14,416 bases of DNA from Pseudomonadota bacterium (GTDB lineage Bacteria; Pseudomonadota; Alphaproteobacteria; Acetobacterales; Acetobacteraceae). The stretch is from assembly GCA_023390705.1 (NCBI GenBank), contig JAEWCI010000182.1:1-14416 (forward strand), in the 5' to 3' direction. Position 1 is the stretch's first letter; each line of letters begins with the position of its first letter. Positions 1-6,059 of the stretch are shown piece after piece. Position numbers and translations under genes: made by a program. Under the pieces are notes generated by a model that was not told the origin of the DNA, did no database searches, and was given only the letters and a program-made list of their open reading frames with translations.

Positions 1-299
1 CCGCTGCCGCCACGCCCACTTCCAGGGGGGTCGCGCGGGGCACTGTCGCTGCCGCCGCCCTGCCCGCGGCCGGGTTCGTCTTTCGGATCGCTGTCGGTGA
101 CGCCGCGGCGCGGCGGAGGGCGGCTGCCACCCCGACCACGCCCCTCGGGGTCGCTGGGGTCCGCGTCCGTAACGGACTGCTTCCGGCCGCCGCCATCCTT
201 GCTGCCCTGGGCCGAGGCGGCGGCAGGCACGGCGGAAGCGCTGCCCAGCGCGGCAAGGCGCAGGACGAGCAGGCGACGGGCTAGGCGGGGATCGGCCAT
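1..299 (-). CDS. Exported repeat-rich acidic/Gly-Arg protein of unknown function (partial, C-terminus beyond window)
   Basis: The minus-strand frame from the ATG at 299-297 stays open for 99 codons to the window edge, so the C-terminus is missing. Residues 1-30 look like a Sec signal peptide: basic start (R5, R8, R9), an Ala/Leu core and a likely cleavage site after Ala30 (A-S-A, then Q). The rest is low-complexity and built on a repeat of about 16 residues. Units begin at T44 (TDADPSDPEGRGRGGS), T68 (TDSDPKDEPGRGQGGGS) and S84 (SDSAPRDPPGSGRGGS); a PPPRR stretch separates the first two. I do not recognise the family. The Asp-rich half of each unit could bind cations and the Gly/Arg half is probably disordered, but both are inference. 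A weak GGAT lies about 11 nt before the ATG. It is divergent from the uup-like gene, and tandem operator-like repeats start 24 bases upstream. The signal peptide followed by an in-phase repeat argues against a chance GC-rich frame. Confidence 0.68.
   Translation of the reverse strand, partial: MADPRLARRLLVLRLAALGSASAVPAAASAQGSKDGGGRKQSVTDADPSDPEGRGRGGSRPPPRRGVTDSDPKDEPGRGQGGGSDSAPRDPPGSGRGGS
3..173 (-). repeat. Three ~16-residue protein repeats (TD-x-DP-x-D ... GRGxGGS)
   Basis: Read on the minus strand, residues 43-59, 67-84 and 84-99 of the left-edge protein align as repeat units. The first and third align over 16 residues without gaps; the second has one extra Gly. The consensus is [TS]-D-[AS]-[DA]-P-x-D-x-x-G-x-G-x-G-G-S. 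Amino-acid conservation is clearer than DNA conservation, which suggests selection on the protein rather than a recent DNA duplication. The array runs up to the window edge and may continue. Confidence 0.65.
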
Positions 300-322
300 G
301 GCGAATCACTATCCGGTTGCAT

Positions 323-353
323 CCCCACCATAGGGGTGTCCCCACCATAGGGG
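323..353. repeat. Tandem perfect 14-bp direct repeat, operator-like, in the divergent intergenic region
   Basis: CCCCACCATAGGGG occurs identically at 323-336 and 340-353, 17 bp start to start with a 3-bp spacer. Each copy has CCCC and GGGG arms around a 6-bp core, and the junction (GGGG-TGT-CCCC) also forms an inverted pair. The inner edge is 24 bases upstream of the minus-strand start codon and about 110 bases from the plus-strand gene, so regulation of the minus-strand gene is the likelier role. C/G-armed sites with an A/T core recall operators of CsoR/RcnR-family metal or aldehyde sensors, but no such regulator gene is in the window and this is only a resemblance. Confidence 0.5.
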
Positions 354-462
354 CTTCCGCCGCCGCCGCCGACCCCCCGGCACCCCCCGCACCTGCCTCC
401 GCCATTAGTGATCCCCGGCCCATGGCTTGACGGCGGCGGCGCGACACCCCCTTTGGCGCGGC

Positions 463-2277
463 ATGGCCCCGCCCCTTCTGCTGTTGCAGGATATCCATCT
501 GAGCCTTGGCGCCACGCCGCTGCTCCAGGGCGCGCCCCTTTCGGTCGCGCCCCGGGAGCGCCTGGCCCTGGTCGGCCGCAACGGCTCCGGCAAATCCACC
601 CTGTTGCGGGTCGCGGCCGGGCTGCTGGCGCCCGAAGCCGGCACCCGCTTCCTGCAGCCGGGCGCCACCCTGCGCTACCTGCCGCAGGAGCCGGATCTGA
701 GTGGCCATGGCACCACCCTGGCCTATGTCGAATCCGGCCTGGCGCCGGGCGACGACCCGCACCGCGCGCGCTGGCTGCTGGAACAACTCGGCCTGACCGG
801 GGCGGAGGAGACCGCACGGCTTTCCGGCGGCGAGGCCCGCCGCGCCGCCCTGGCCCGCGCCCTTGCGCCGCAGCCCGACATCCTGCTGCTGGACGAGCCG
901 ACCAACCACCTGGACCTGCCCGCCATCGCCTGGCTGGAACAGGAATTGGCCGGCAGCCGCGGTGCCCTGGTGCTCATCAGCCATGATCGGCGCTTCCTGG
1001 AAACCCTGAGCCGCGCCATGGTCTGGCTCGACCGCGGCACCACCCGCCGGCTGGAGAAGGGATTCGCCCATTTCGAGGCGTGGCGCGACCAGGTGCTTGA
1101 GGAGGAGGAGCGCGAGGCCCACAAGCTGGACCGCAGGATCGTCCGGGAAGAACACTGGATGCGCTACGGCGTCACCGCCCGGCGCAAGCGCAACATGCGC
1201 GGGGTGGGCGAGTTGGCGGCGCTGCGCCAGCGCCGGCGCGACGCGCTGAAGGCCACCGGCACCGTCCGCATGGCGGCGGCCGAGGCCGAGGGCGGCGGCA
1301 CCACCGTGGTGCAGGCCGAGCGTATCACCAAGGCCTGGGGCGACGCCCCGCCGGTGGTGCGTGACTTCTCCATCCGTATCCTGCGCGGCGACCGCATCGG
1401 GCTGGTCGGGCCGAACGGCGCCGGCAAGACCACCCTGCTCAACCTGCTGACCGGCACGCTGGCGCCCGATTCCGGTACCGTGCGGCTGGGCACCGGGCTG
1501 GAGATGGTGACGCTGGACCAGAAGCGGGAAAGCCTGGATCCGGCGCTTTCCCTGGCGGAAACCCTGACCGGTGGGCGTGGCGACCAGGTCTTCGTCGGCG
1601 GCAGGCCGCGCCATGTCATCGGCTACATGAAGGATTTCCTGTTCATCCCGGACCAGGCACGCACCGCGGTCGGCGTGCTTTCGGGCGGCGAGCGCGGAAG
1701 GCTGATGCTCGCCCGCGCCCTGGCCAAGCCTTCCAACCTGCTGGTGCTGGACGAGCCGACCAACGACCTCGACCTCGAAACCCTGGATCTGCTGGAGGAA
1801 GTGCTGGCGGACTACAAGGGCACGGTGCTGGTGGTCAGCCATGACCGCGACTTCCTCGACCGGGTCTGCACCGCGGTCGTGGTGGCCGAGGGCGACGGGC
1901 GCTGGCAGGACTATGCCGGCGGCTATGCCGACATGGTCGCGCAGCGCGGCCGCGGCGTGGAGGCCAAGCCGGCGGCCATGCCCGAAAGCACGCCGCGCGG
2001 GGCGCCGAAGCCCGCCGCCCCGCCCGCTCCGTCCAGGCCGAAGCTCTCCTTCCGACAGCAGCATGCCCTTGCCGCGCTGCCGGCGAGCATCGAGAAATTG
2101 CAGGCCGAGATCGCCCAGTTGCAGCAGGCCCTGGGTGCCCCCGACCTCTACAGCCGCGACCGCGCACGCTTCGACCGCTTCACCGCCGCACTCACCGCAA
2201 AGCAGGCCGAACTGGCCAGGGCCGAGGAGGAATGGCTGGAACTGGAACTCCTGCGCGAGGAGGCCGAGGGGCGCTGA
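463..2277 (+). CDS. uup: ABC-F family ATPase, Uup-type
   Basis: This is a 604-residue protein with two ABC cassettes in tandem and no membrane segments, the ABC-F layout. Cassette 1 has Walker A GRNGSGKS at about residue 38, signature LSGGE at 120-124, Walker B LLLDEPTNHLD at 141-151 and switch SHD. Cassette 2 has GPNGAGKT at 316, LSGGE at 406-410 and LVLDEPTNDLD at 427-437. An Arg/Lys/Glu-rich linker (around ARRKRNMRG) separates them. From about residue 529 to the end comes a predicted coiled coil rich in Glu, Gln and Leu, the C-terminal domain that marks Uup among ABC-F proteins. The family acts in the cytoplasm: Uup binds branched DNA and ribosomes and affects transposon excision and translation. 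Both ATPase sites look intact. I chose the ATG at 463; an in-frame TTG at 427 would add 12 residues before the conserved start. No clear Shine-Dalgarno sequence precedes either. Ettlinger-type translation factors are the alternative, but the C-terminal coil favours Uup. Confidence 0.92.
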   Translation: MAPPLLLLQDIHLSLGATPLLQGAPLSVAPRERLALVGRNGSGKSTLLRVAAGLLAPEAGTRFLQPGATLRYLPQEPDLSGHGTTLAYVESGLAPGDDPHRARWLLEQLGLTGAEETARLSGGEARRAALARALAPQPDILLLDEPTNHLDLPAIAWLEQELAGSRGALVLISHDRRFLETLSRAMVWLDRGTTRRLEKGFAHFEAWRDQVLEEEEREAHKLDRRIVREEHWMRYGVTARRKRNMRGVGELAALRQRRRDALKATGTVRMAAAEAEGGGTTVVQAERITKAWGDAPPVVRDFSIRILRGDRIGLVGPNGAGKTTLLNLLTGTLAPDSGTVRLGTGLEMVTLDQKRESLDPALSLAETLTGGRGDQVFVGGRPRHVIGYMKDFLFIPDQARTAVGVLSGGERGRLMLARALAKPSNLLVLDEPTNDLDLETLDLLEEVLADYKGTVLVVSHDRDFLDRVCTAVVVAEGDGRWQDYAGGYADMVAQRGRGVEAKPAAMPESTPRGAPKPAAPPAPSRPKLSFRQQHALAALPASIEKLQAEIAQLQQALGAPDLYSRDRARFDRFTAALTAKQAELARAEEEWLELELLREEAEGR

Positions 2278-2278
2278 G

Positions 2279-2300
2279 CGCCGGGTCCCCCGCCCCGGCG
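2279..2300 (+). terminator. Hairpin just after uup, possible transcription end
   Basis: CGCCGGG at 2279-2285 pairs perfectly with CCCGGCG at 2294-2300 around an 8-nt loop, beginning 2 nt after the uup stop codon. There is no T-run after it, so it is not a textbook intrinsic terminator. GC-rich genomes often end transcripts with such hairpins or through Rho, and short GC stems also arise by chance here. Confidence 0.35.
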
Positions 2301-2463
2301 GCCAGGATCGGCAGGTGACAAGCGAATGGATTCGCCGGTAATAATCAGGCAACGATCCGCGTCCTCCGGGCCGGCCACGGAAGCTGGCATCCGGAAGGTT
2401 TCACGGAACCACCACTGGCGTCGCACGGGCCATGGGCTGACAGCTGGCCGCGATCGTCATACC

Positions 2464-2470
2464 GGGAGGT
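2464..2470 (+). promoter_or_regulatory. Shine-Dalgarno site fixing the phnD start
   Basis: GGGAGGT lies 8 nt before the ATG at 2479, which opens a clean signal peptide. The reading frame is open 51 codons further upstream to an ATG at 2326, but that extension lacks a ribosome site and would bury the signal peptide. Confidence 0.85.
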
Positions 2471-2478
2471 GCTTCTCG

Positions 2479-3459
2479 ATGCTGCGCCGAATGTTGACCC
2501 TTGGGCTGCTGGCCACCCTTGCCTTCGCGGCCGCACCGGCCGGCGCCCAGACCGCGGACTGCCCACGTGGCCAGCTCGATGCCCGCTACTGCGACCGCGA
2601 TGGCGACCTGGTGGCCGATGCGCCGACAAGCCCGCGGGAGCTGGTGGACCCTCCGGTGCTGATCTTCGCCTATACGCCGGTCGAGGACCCTTCGGTCTAT
2701 CGCCGCGTCTGGCAGGAATTCATGGACCACCTGGCGCGCGAGACCGGCAAGCGCGTGCAGTTCTTCGCGGTGCAGTCCAACGCCGCGCAGATCGAGGCGA
2801 TGCGGGCCGGCCGGCTGCACGTGGCGGGCTTCAACACCGGCTCCAACCCGCTGGCGGTGAATTGCGCCGGCTTCGTGCCCTTCGCCATGATGGCCACGCG
2901 CGACAACGCCTATGGCTATGAGATGGAGATCATCGTCCCCGCCGGCTCCGACGCGCAGCGCGTCGAGGACCTGCGCGGCCGCACCATCGCCTTCACCGCC
3001 GAAACCTCCAATTCCGGCTTCAAGGCGCCTTCCGCCCTGCTGCAGAGCCAGTTCGGCATGATCTCCGGGCGCGACTTCCGCCCCGCCTTCTCCGGCCGGC
3101 ACGACAACAGCGTGATCGGCGTGGCCAATCGCGACTACGACGCGGCAGCCGTGGCCAATTCCGTCATGCGGCGCATGATCGCGCGCAACGCCGTGCGGGC
3201 GGAGCTGGTGCGCAGCATCTTCCGCAGCCAGAGCTTCCCGCCGACCGGCTACGGCCATGCCCACAACCTGCGGCCGGAGCTGGTGCAGCGCATCCGCAAT
3301 GCCTTCTTTTCCTTCAACTGGGAAGGCACCGCTCTGCTTGAGGAATTCCGCAAGAACGAGCCGCCGCAGGAGAAATTCATGCCGATCACCTACCGCGAGC
3401 ACTGGGCGGTGATCCGCGAGATCGACCAGGCGATGAACGTCTCCTACGCCTGCCGCTGA
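2479..3459 (+). CDS. phnD: Phosphate/phosphite/phosphonate-type ABC transporter periplasmic binding protein
   Basis: The 326-residue protein begins with a Sec signal peptide (MLRR, Leu/Ala core, likely cut around A-G-A-Q at 21-24). The PhnD-type fold then carries family landmarks: FAYTPVEDP near residue 70, a QSNAAQIEAM-RAGRLHVAGF segment, and the ligand-loop motif E175-T-S-N-S-G180 followed by F-K-A-P-S. In the family such Ser/Thr-rich loops bind the oxyanion of phosphate, phosphite or phosphonate ligands at the outer face of the membrane. Between signal and fold sits a short extension with C28, C38 and an acidic DRDGDLVAD stretch (39-47). Two more cysteines are C129 and C325, the second-last residue, so two disulfides are possible. 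The ATPase follows 13 nt downstream and two permeases complete the importer. Which phosphorus compound it binds cannot be told from the sequence, and no phosphonate-degrading gene lies nearby here. The start is fixed by a strong Shine-Dalgarno site. Confidence 0.9.
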   Translation: MLRRMLTLGLLATLAFAAAPAGAQTADCPRGQLDARYCDRDGDLVADAPTSPRELVDPPVLIFAYTPVEDPSVYRRVWQEFMDHLARETGKRVQFFAVQSNAAQIEAMRAGRLHVAGFNTGSNPLAVNCAGFVPFAMMATRDNAYGYEMEIIVPAGSDAQRVEDLRGRTIAFTAETSNSGFKAPSALLQSQFGMISGRDFRPAFSGRHDNSVIGVANRDYDAAAVANSVMRRMIARNAVRAELVRSIFRSQSFPPTGYGHAHNLRPELVQRIRNAFFSFNWEGTALLEEFRKNEPPQEKFMPITYREHWAVIREIDQAMNVSYACR

Positions 3460-3472
3460 GGCCGCGCGCACC

Positions 3473-4273
3473 GTGCTGCTGCGCATCGAAGGGCTGACCA
3501 AGCGCTATCCGACCGGTGACCTGGCGCTCGACTCGGTTGATCTCGAAGTGCCTCCGGGCCAGGTGATGGCGCTGATCGGCCCTTCCGGCGCCGGCAAGTC
3601 CACGCTCATCCGCTGCGTCAACCGGCTGGTGGAGCCGACCGCCGGGCGGGTCTGGCTGGACGGGCAGGAACTCACCGGCCTCGGAACCTCCGCGCTGCGC
3701 CGGGCGCGGCGGCGGATGGGCATGATCTTCCAGGAATACGCCCTGGTCGAGCGGCTGACGGTGATGGAGAACGTGCTCTCCGGCCGGCTCGGCTATGTCG
3801 GCTTCTGGGCCTCCTGGTTCCGCCGCTTCCCGAGGCGGGACGTGGAGCAGGCCTTCCGCCTGCTGGACCGCGTCGGCCTCGCCCATATGGCGGACAAGCG
3901 GGCCGATGCGCTTTCCGGCGGCCAGCGCCAGCGCGTCGGCATCCTGCGGGCGCTGATGCAGGACCCGGCGCTGCTGCTGGTGGACGAGCCGACCGCCAGC
4001 CTGGACCCCAAGACCAGCCGTCAGATCATGCGGCTGCTGGTGGAACTGTGCGAGGAGCGCGGACTGGCCGCCATCGTCAACATCCATGACGTCGCGTTGG
4101 CCCACCAATTCGCCAAGCGGATCGTCGGGCTGCGGGCCGGGCGCATCGTCTTCGACGGCCCGTCCGGGGCATTGGGGCCGGAGGCGCTGACGGCCATCTA
4201 TGGCGAGGAGGATTGGTCCCGCACCATCCGCCGCGCCGAGGACGAGAACGAGGCGGAGACGGAGGCAGCGTGA
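3473..4273 (+). CDS. phnC: Phosphonate-type ABC transporter ATP-binding protein
   Basis: This 266-residue single ABC domain is the energy-coupling subunit, expected on the cytoplasmic face of the two following permeases. Motifs are intact: Walker A GPSGAGKS at 36-43, Q-loop Gln87 (IFQEY), signature LSGGQ at 147-151 followed by RQRVGILRAL, Walker B LLLVDEPT with D171-E172, and switch His205 (NIHD). The segment NVLSGRLGYVGFWASW with a basic RRFPRRD stretch is typical of PhnC between Q-loop and signature. The start is a GTG at 3473, 13 nt after the phnD stop, with TGAGG overlapping that stop codon as a weak ribosome site. The C-terminus is Glu-rich and overlaps the first permease by 4 nt (GTGA), which points to translational coupling. 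Family membership is secure; substrate is inherited from the binding protein and remains undefined. Confidence 0.92.
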   Translation: MLLRIEGLTKRYPTGDLALDSVDLEVPPGQVMALIGPSGAGKSTLIRCVNRLVEPTAGRVWLDGQELTGLGTSALRRARRRMGMIFQEYALVERLTVMENVLSGRLGYVGFWASWFRRFPRRDVEQAFRLLDRVGLAHMADKRADALSGGQRQRVGILRALMQDPALLLVDEPTASLDPKTSRQIMRLLVELCEERGLAAIVNIHDVALAHQFAKRIVGLRAGRIVFDGPSGALGPEALTAIYGEEDWSRTIRRAEDENEAETEAA

Positions 4274-5088
4274 GCGCCACGGCTTTCGACCCGGCCGCCG
4301 CCGCCCGGGCCTGGCGCCCGCCGCCGCTGATCGCTGCCCCCTGGCTGCGCTGGGCGGTCTATGGCGGCGCGTTGCTCTATGCGGTGCTGGCGGCGGGCAG
4401 CGTGGAGGTGAACTGGGCCCGCGCGGCGGAAGGGCTGCATCGCGGCCTCCGCTTCCTTGCCGGCTTCTTCCCGCCCGACTTCATCTCCAAGCGGGAGGAC
4501 ATACTGGAAGGGCTGCTGGAGAGCCTGACCATGACCGTGGTGGCCACGGCGCTGGGCATCCTGATGTCCATTCCGGTGGCGCTGGGGGCGGCGCGCAACC
4601 TGGCGCCGCTGCCGATCTACCTGGCCTGCCGCGGCATCGTCGCGGTAAGCCGGACCTTCCAGGAGATCATCATCGCCATCGTCTTCGTCGCCATGCTCGG
4701 CTTCGGGCCGCTGGCGGGGATGCTGACCCTGGCCTTCGCCACCATCGGCTTCATGGCCAAGCTGCTGGCCGAGGATATCGAGGATATCGAGGCCGCCCAG
4801 GCCGAGGCGGTGCGCGCCACCGGCGCCAACTGGCTCCAGTTGCTGGCCTGGGCAGTGCTGCCGCAGGTACGGCCGCGGCTCATCGGGCTTTCGGTCTATC
4901 GGCTCGACATCAATTTCCGCGAAAGCGCGGTGCTCGGGCTGGTGGGGGCCGGCGGCATCGGGGACACGCTGAACACCGCCTTCGACCGCTATGAATTCGA
5001 TACCGCGGCGGCGGTGCTGATCATCATCATCCTCATCGTGCTGAGCTGCGAATATGCCAGCGGCTGGATACGGCGGAGGGTGCAGTGA
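4270..5088 (+). CDS. phnE: Phosphonate-type ABC transporter permease (first of two)
   Basis: The 272-residue inner-membrane protein is the PhnE type of binding-protein-dependent permease. After a cytoplasmic, Ala/Pro-rich N-terminus come about six hydrophobic segments, the first near residues 32-50. The conserved coupling loop runs from E179 (EAVRATGA) through the LPQVRP and DINFRES motifs to VLGLVGAGGIG; it docks on the ATPase. The GTG start at 4270 overlaps the phnC stop (GTGA) and is preceded by GGAGG at 4261-4265, spacing 4. A TTG at 4213 in the same frame would begin inside phnC and adds only Arg/Gly-rich residues, so I reject it. The next permease starts on its last base. It is clearly related to the second permease but not a recent copy; the pair probably forms a heterodimeric channel. 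Confidence 0.9.
   Translation: MSATAFDPAAAARAWRPPPLIAAPWLRWAVYGGALLYAVLAAGSVEVNWARAAEGLHRGLRFLAGFFPPDFISKREDILEGLLESLTMTVVATALGILMSIPVALGAARNLAPLPIYLACRGIVAVSRTFQEIIIAIVFVAMLGFGPLAGMLTLAFATIGFMAKLLAEDIEDIEAAQAEAVRATGANWLQLLAWAVLPQVRPRLIGLSVYRLDINFRESAVLGLVGAGGIGDTLNTAFDRYEFDTAAAVLIIIILIVLSCEYASGWIRRRVQ
5075..5080 (+). promoter_or_regulatory. Shine-Dalgarno site for the second phnE
   Basis: GGAGGG lies inside the end of the first permease gene, 7 nt before the ATG at 5088. It favours that ATG over the GTG one codon earlier at 5085. Confidence 0.8.
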
Positions 5089-5906
5089 TGGCCGTCATCC
5101 AACAGCCGGATGGGGAAAGGGATTGGCGGCGGCGGACGCCGCGCGGCGACCTGCTGGTATGGGCGGGCTGGCTGGCCGGGCTGGCGCTGACCCTGGCCTG
5201 CTTCGAGTTCATCTCCGGCCGCACCATCTGGGCCTTCGTCTGGGACGCGCCGGCCCAGGGCGCCGACCTGGTTTCCCGCATGTTCCCGCCGCGCTGGTCC
5301 TATGCCGGGCAGCTCTGGAGGCCGCTCTGGGACACCATCAACATCGCCACCCTGGGCACCGCCCTGGCGGTGGCGCTGGGCGCGCCGCTGGCCTTCCTGG
5401 CGGCGCACAACACCACGCCGAGCCGCATGCTGGTGCGGCCGGTGGTGCTGTTCGTCATCGTCGCCAGCCGCTCCATCAACTCGCTGATCTGGGCGCTGGT
5501 GCTGGTCATCGTGCTCGGCCCCGGCATGCTGGCCGGTATCCTGGCCATCGCGCTGCGTTCCGTCGGCTTCGTCGCCAAGCTGCTCTACGAAGCGATCGAG
5601 GAGATCGACGCGACCCAGGTGGAGGCGGTGAACGCCACCGGCGCCTCCGGCGCGCAGGTGCTGGCCTGGGGCATCCTCCCGCAGGTGATGCCGGCCTTCG
5701 CCGGCCTCACCGTCTTCCGCTGGGACATCAACATCCGGGAGGCGACGGTGCTGGGGCTGGTCGGCGCCGGCGGCATCGGCATGCAGTTGCAGGCTTCCAT
5801 CAATGTGCTGGCCTGGCCGCAGGTGACGATGATCTTCGTGCTGATCCTCGGCACCGTGCTGGTCAGCGAATGGCTCTCGGCCAGGGTGCGGTCTGCCATC
5901 AGCTAG
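5088..5906 (+). CDS. phnE: Phosphonate-type ABC transporter permease (second of two)
   Basis: This 272-residue PhnE-type permease has the same length as its partner, and its coupling loop begins at the same residue number (E179, EAVNATGA). It continues through LPQVMP and DINIREA to VLGLVGAGGIG. It has a charged cytoplasmic N-terminus (DGERDWRRR), then a first membrane segment near residues 24-42 and about five more. Stop and start codons overlap as TGATG. It closes the phnD-phnC-phnE-phnE set, one binding protein and one ATPase with two different permeases, a common arrangement for phosphonate/phosphite importers. The TAG stop is followed 14 nt later by a perfect GC hairpin, consistent with the operon ending here. 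The substrate is not deducible. Confidence 0.9.
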   Translation: MAVIQQPDGERDWRRRTPRGDLLVWAGWLAGLALTLACFEFISGRTIWAFVWDAPAQGADLVSRMFPPRWSYAGQLWRPLWDTINIATLGTALAVALGAPLAFLAAHNTTPSRMLVRPVVLFVIVASRSINSLIWALVLVIVLGPGMLAGILAIALRSVGFVAKLLYEAIEEIDATQVEAVNATGASGAQVLAWGILPQVMPAFAGLTVFRWDINIREATVLGLVGAGGIGMQLQASINVLAWPQVTMIFVLILGTVLVSEWLSARVRSAIS

Positions 5907-5920
5907 GCAGGCAAGGCTCC

Positions 5921-5939
5921 GGCGCGGCTTCCCCGCGCC
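5921..5939 (+). terminator. Perfect 7-bp GC hairpin after the phn operon, possible terminator
   Basis: GGCGCGG at 5921-5927 pairs with CCGCGCC at 5933-5939 around a CTTCC loop, 14 nt after the phnE stop. No T-run follows. A second, imperfect inverted repeat (GCACCT at 5944-5949 with AGGTGC at 5968-5973) lies just downstream. Together with the 153-base gap before the next gene, this suggests an operon boundary. Confidence 0.4.
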
Positions 5940-6059
5940 TGCTGCACCTTGCGGCAGAAATTCCGGCAGGTGCGGCAAGGCGCTTCCTGCGCGCCCCCCC
6001 TCGACAACGCCGCATCGGGCGGCAACCCTGGCACCCCAGGAAACGCCGACCAGGACAAG

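Noticed and set aside
97..333. Plus-strand open frame at the left edge
   Set aside because: It lies opposite the minus-strand signal-peptide/repeat protein, which has recognisable organisation; this frame is Pro/Arg-rich noise.
427..462. Upstream TTG start for the uup gene
   Set aside because: The 12 added residues are not part of the ABC-F start, and the ATG at 463 gives the usual short lead into the first cassette.
2437..2443. CTGACAG (CTGTCAG on the other strand), like half of a Pho box before phnD
   Set aside because: No second half-site at the required 11-bp step, so phosphate control by PhoB is not supported by the sequence.
2326..2478. N-terminal extension of the phnD frame to the ATG at 2326
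   Set aside because: A strong Shine-Dalgarno site and a signal peptide at 2479 define the start. The upstream codons are an accidental open stretch in GC-rich DNA.
4771..4794. Tandem 9-bp repeat GAGGATATC x2 inside the first phnE, coding E-D-I-E-D-I-E
   Set aside because: The second permease has a corresponding acidic stretch (E-A-I-E-E-I-D) at the same place, so this is normal family sequence and not a slippage insertion.
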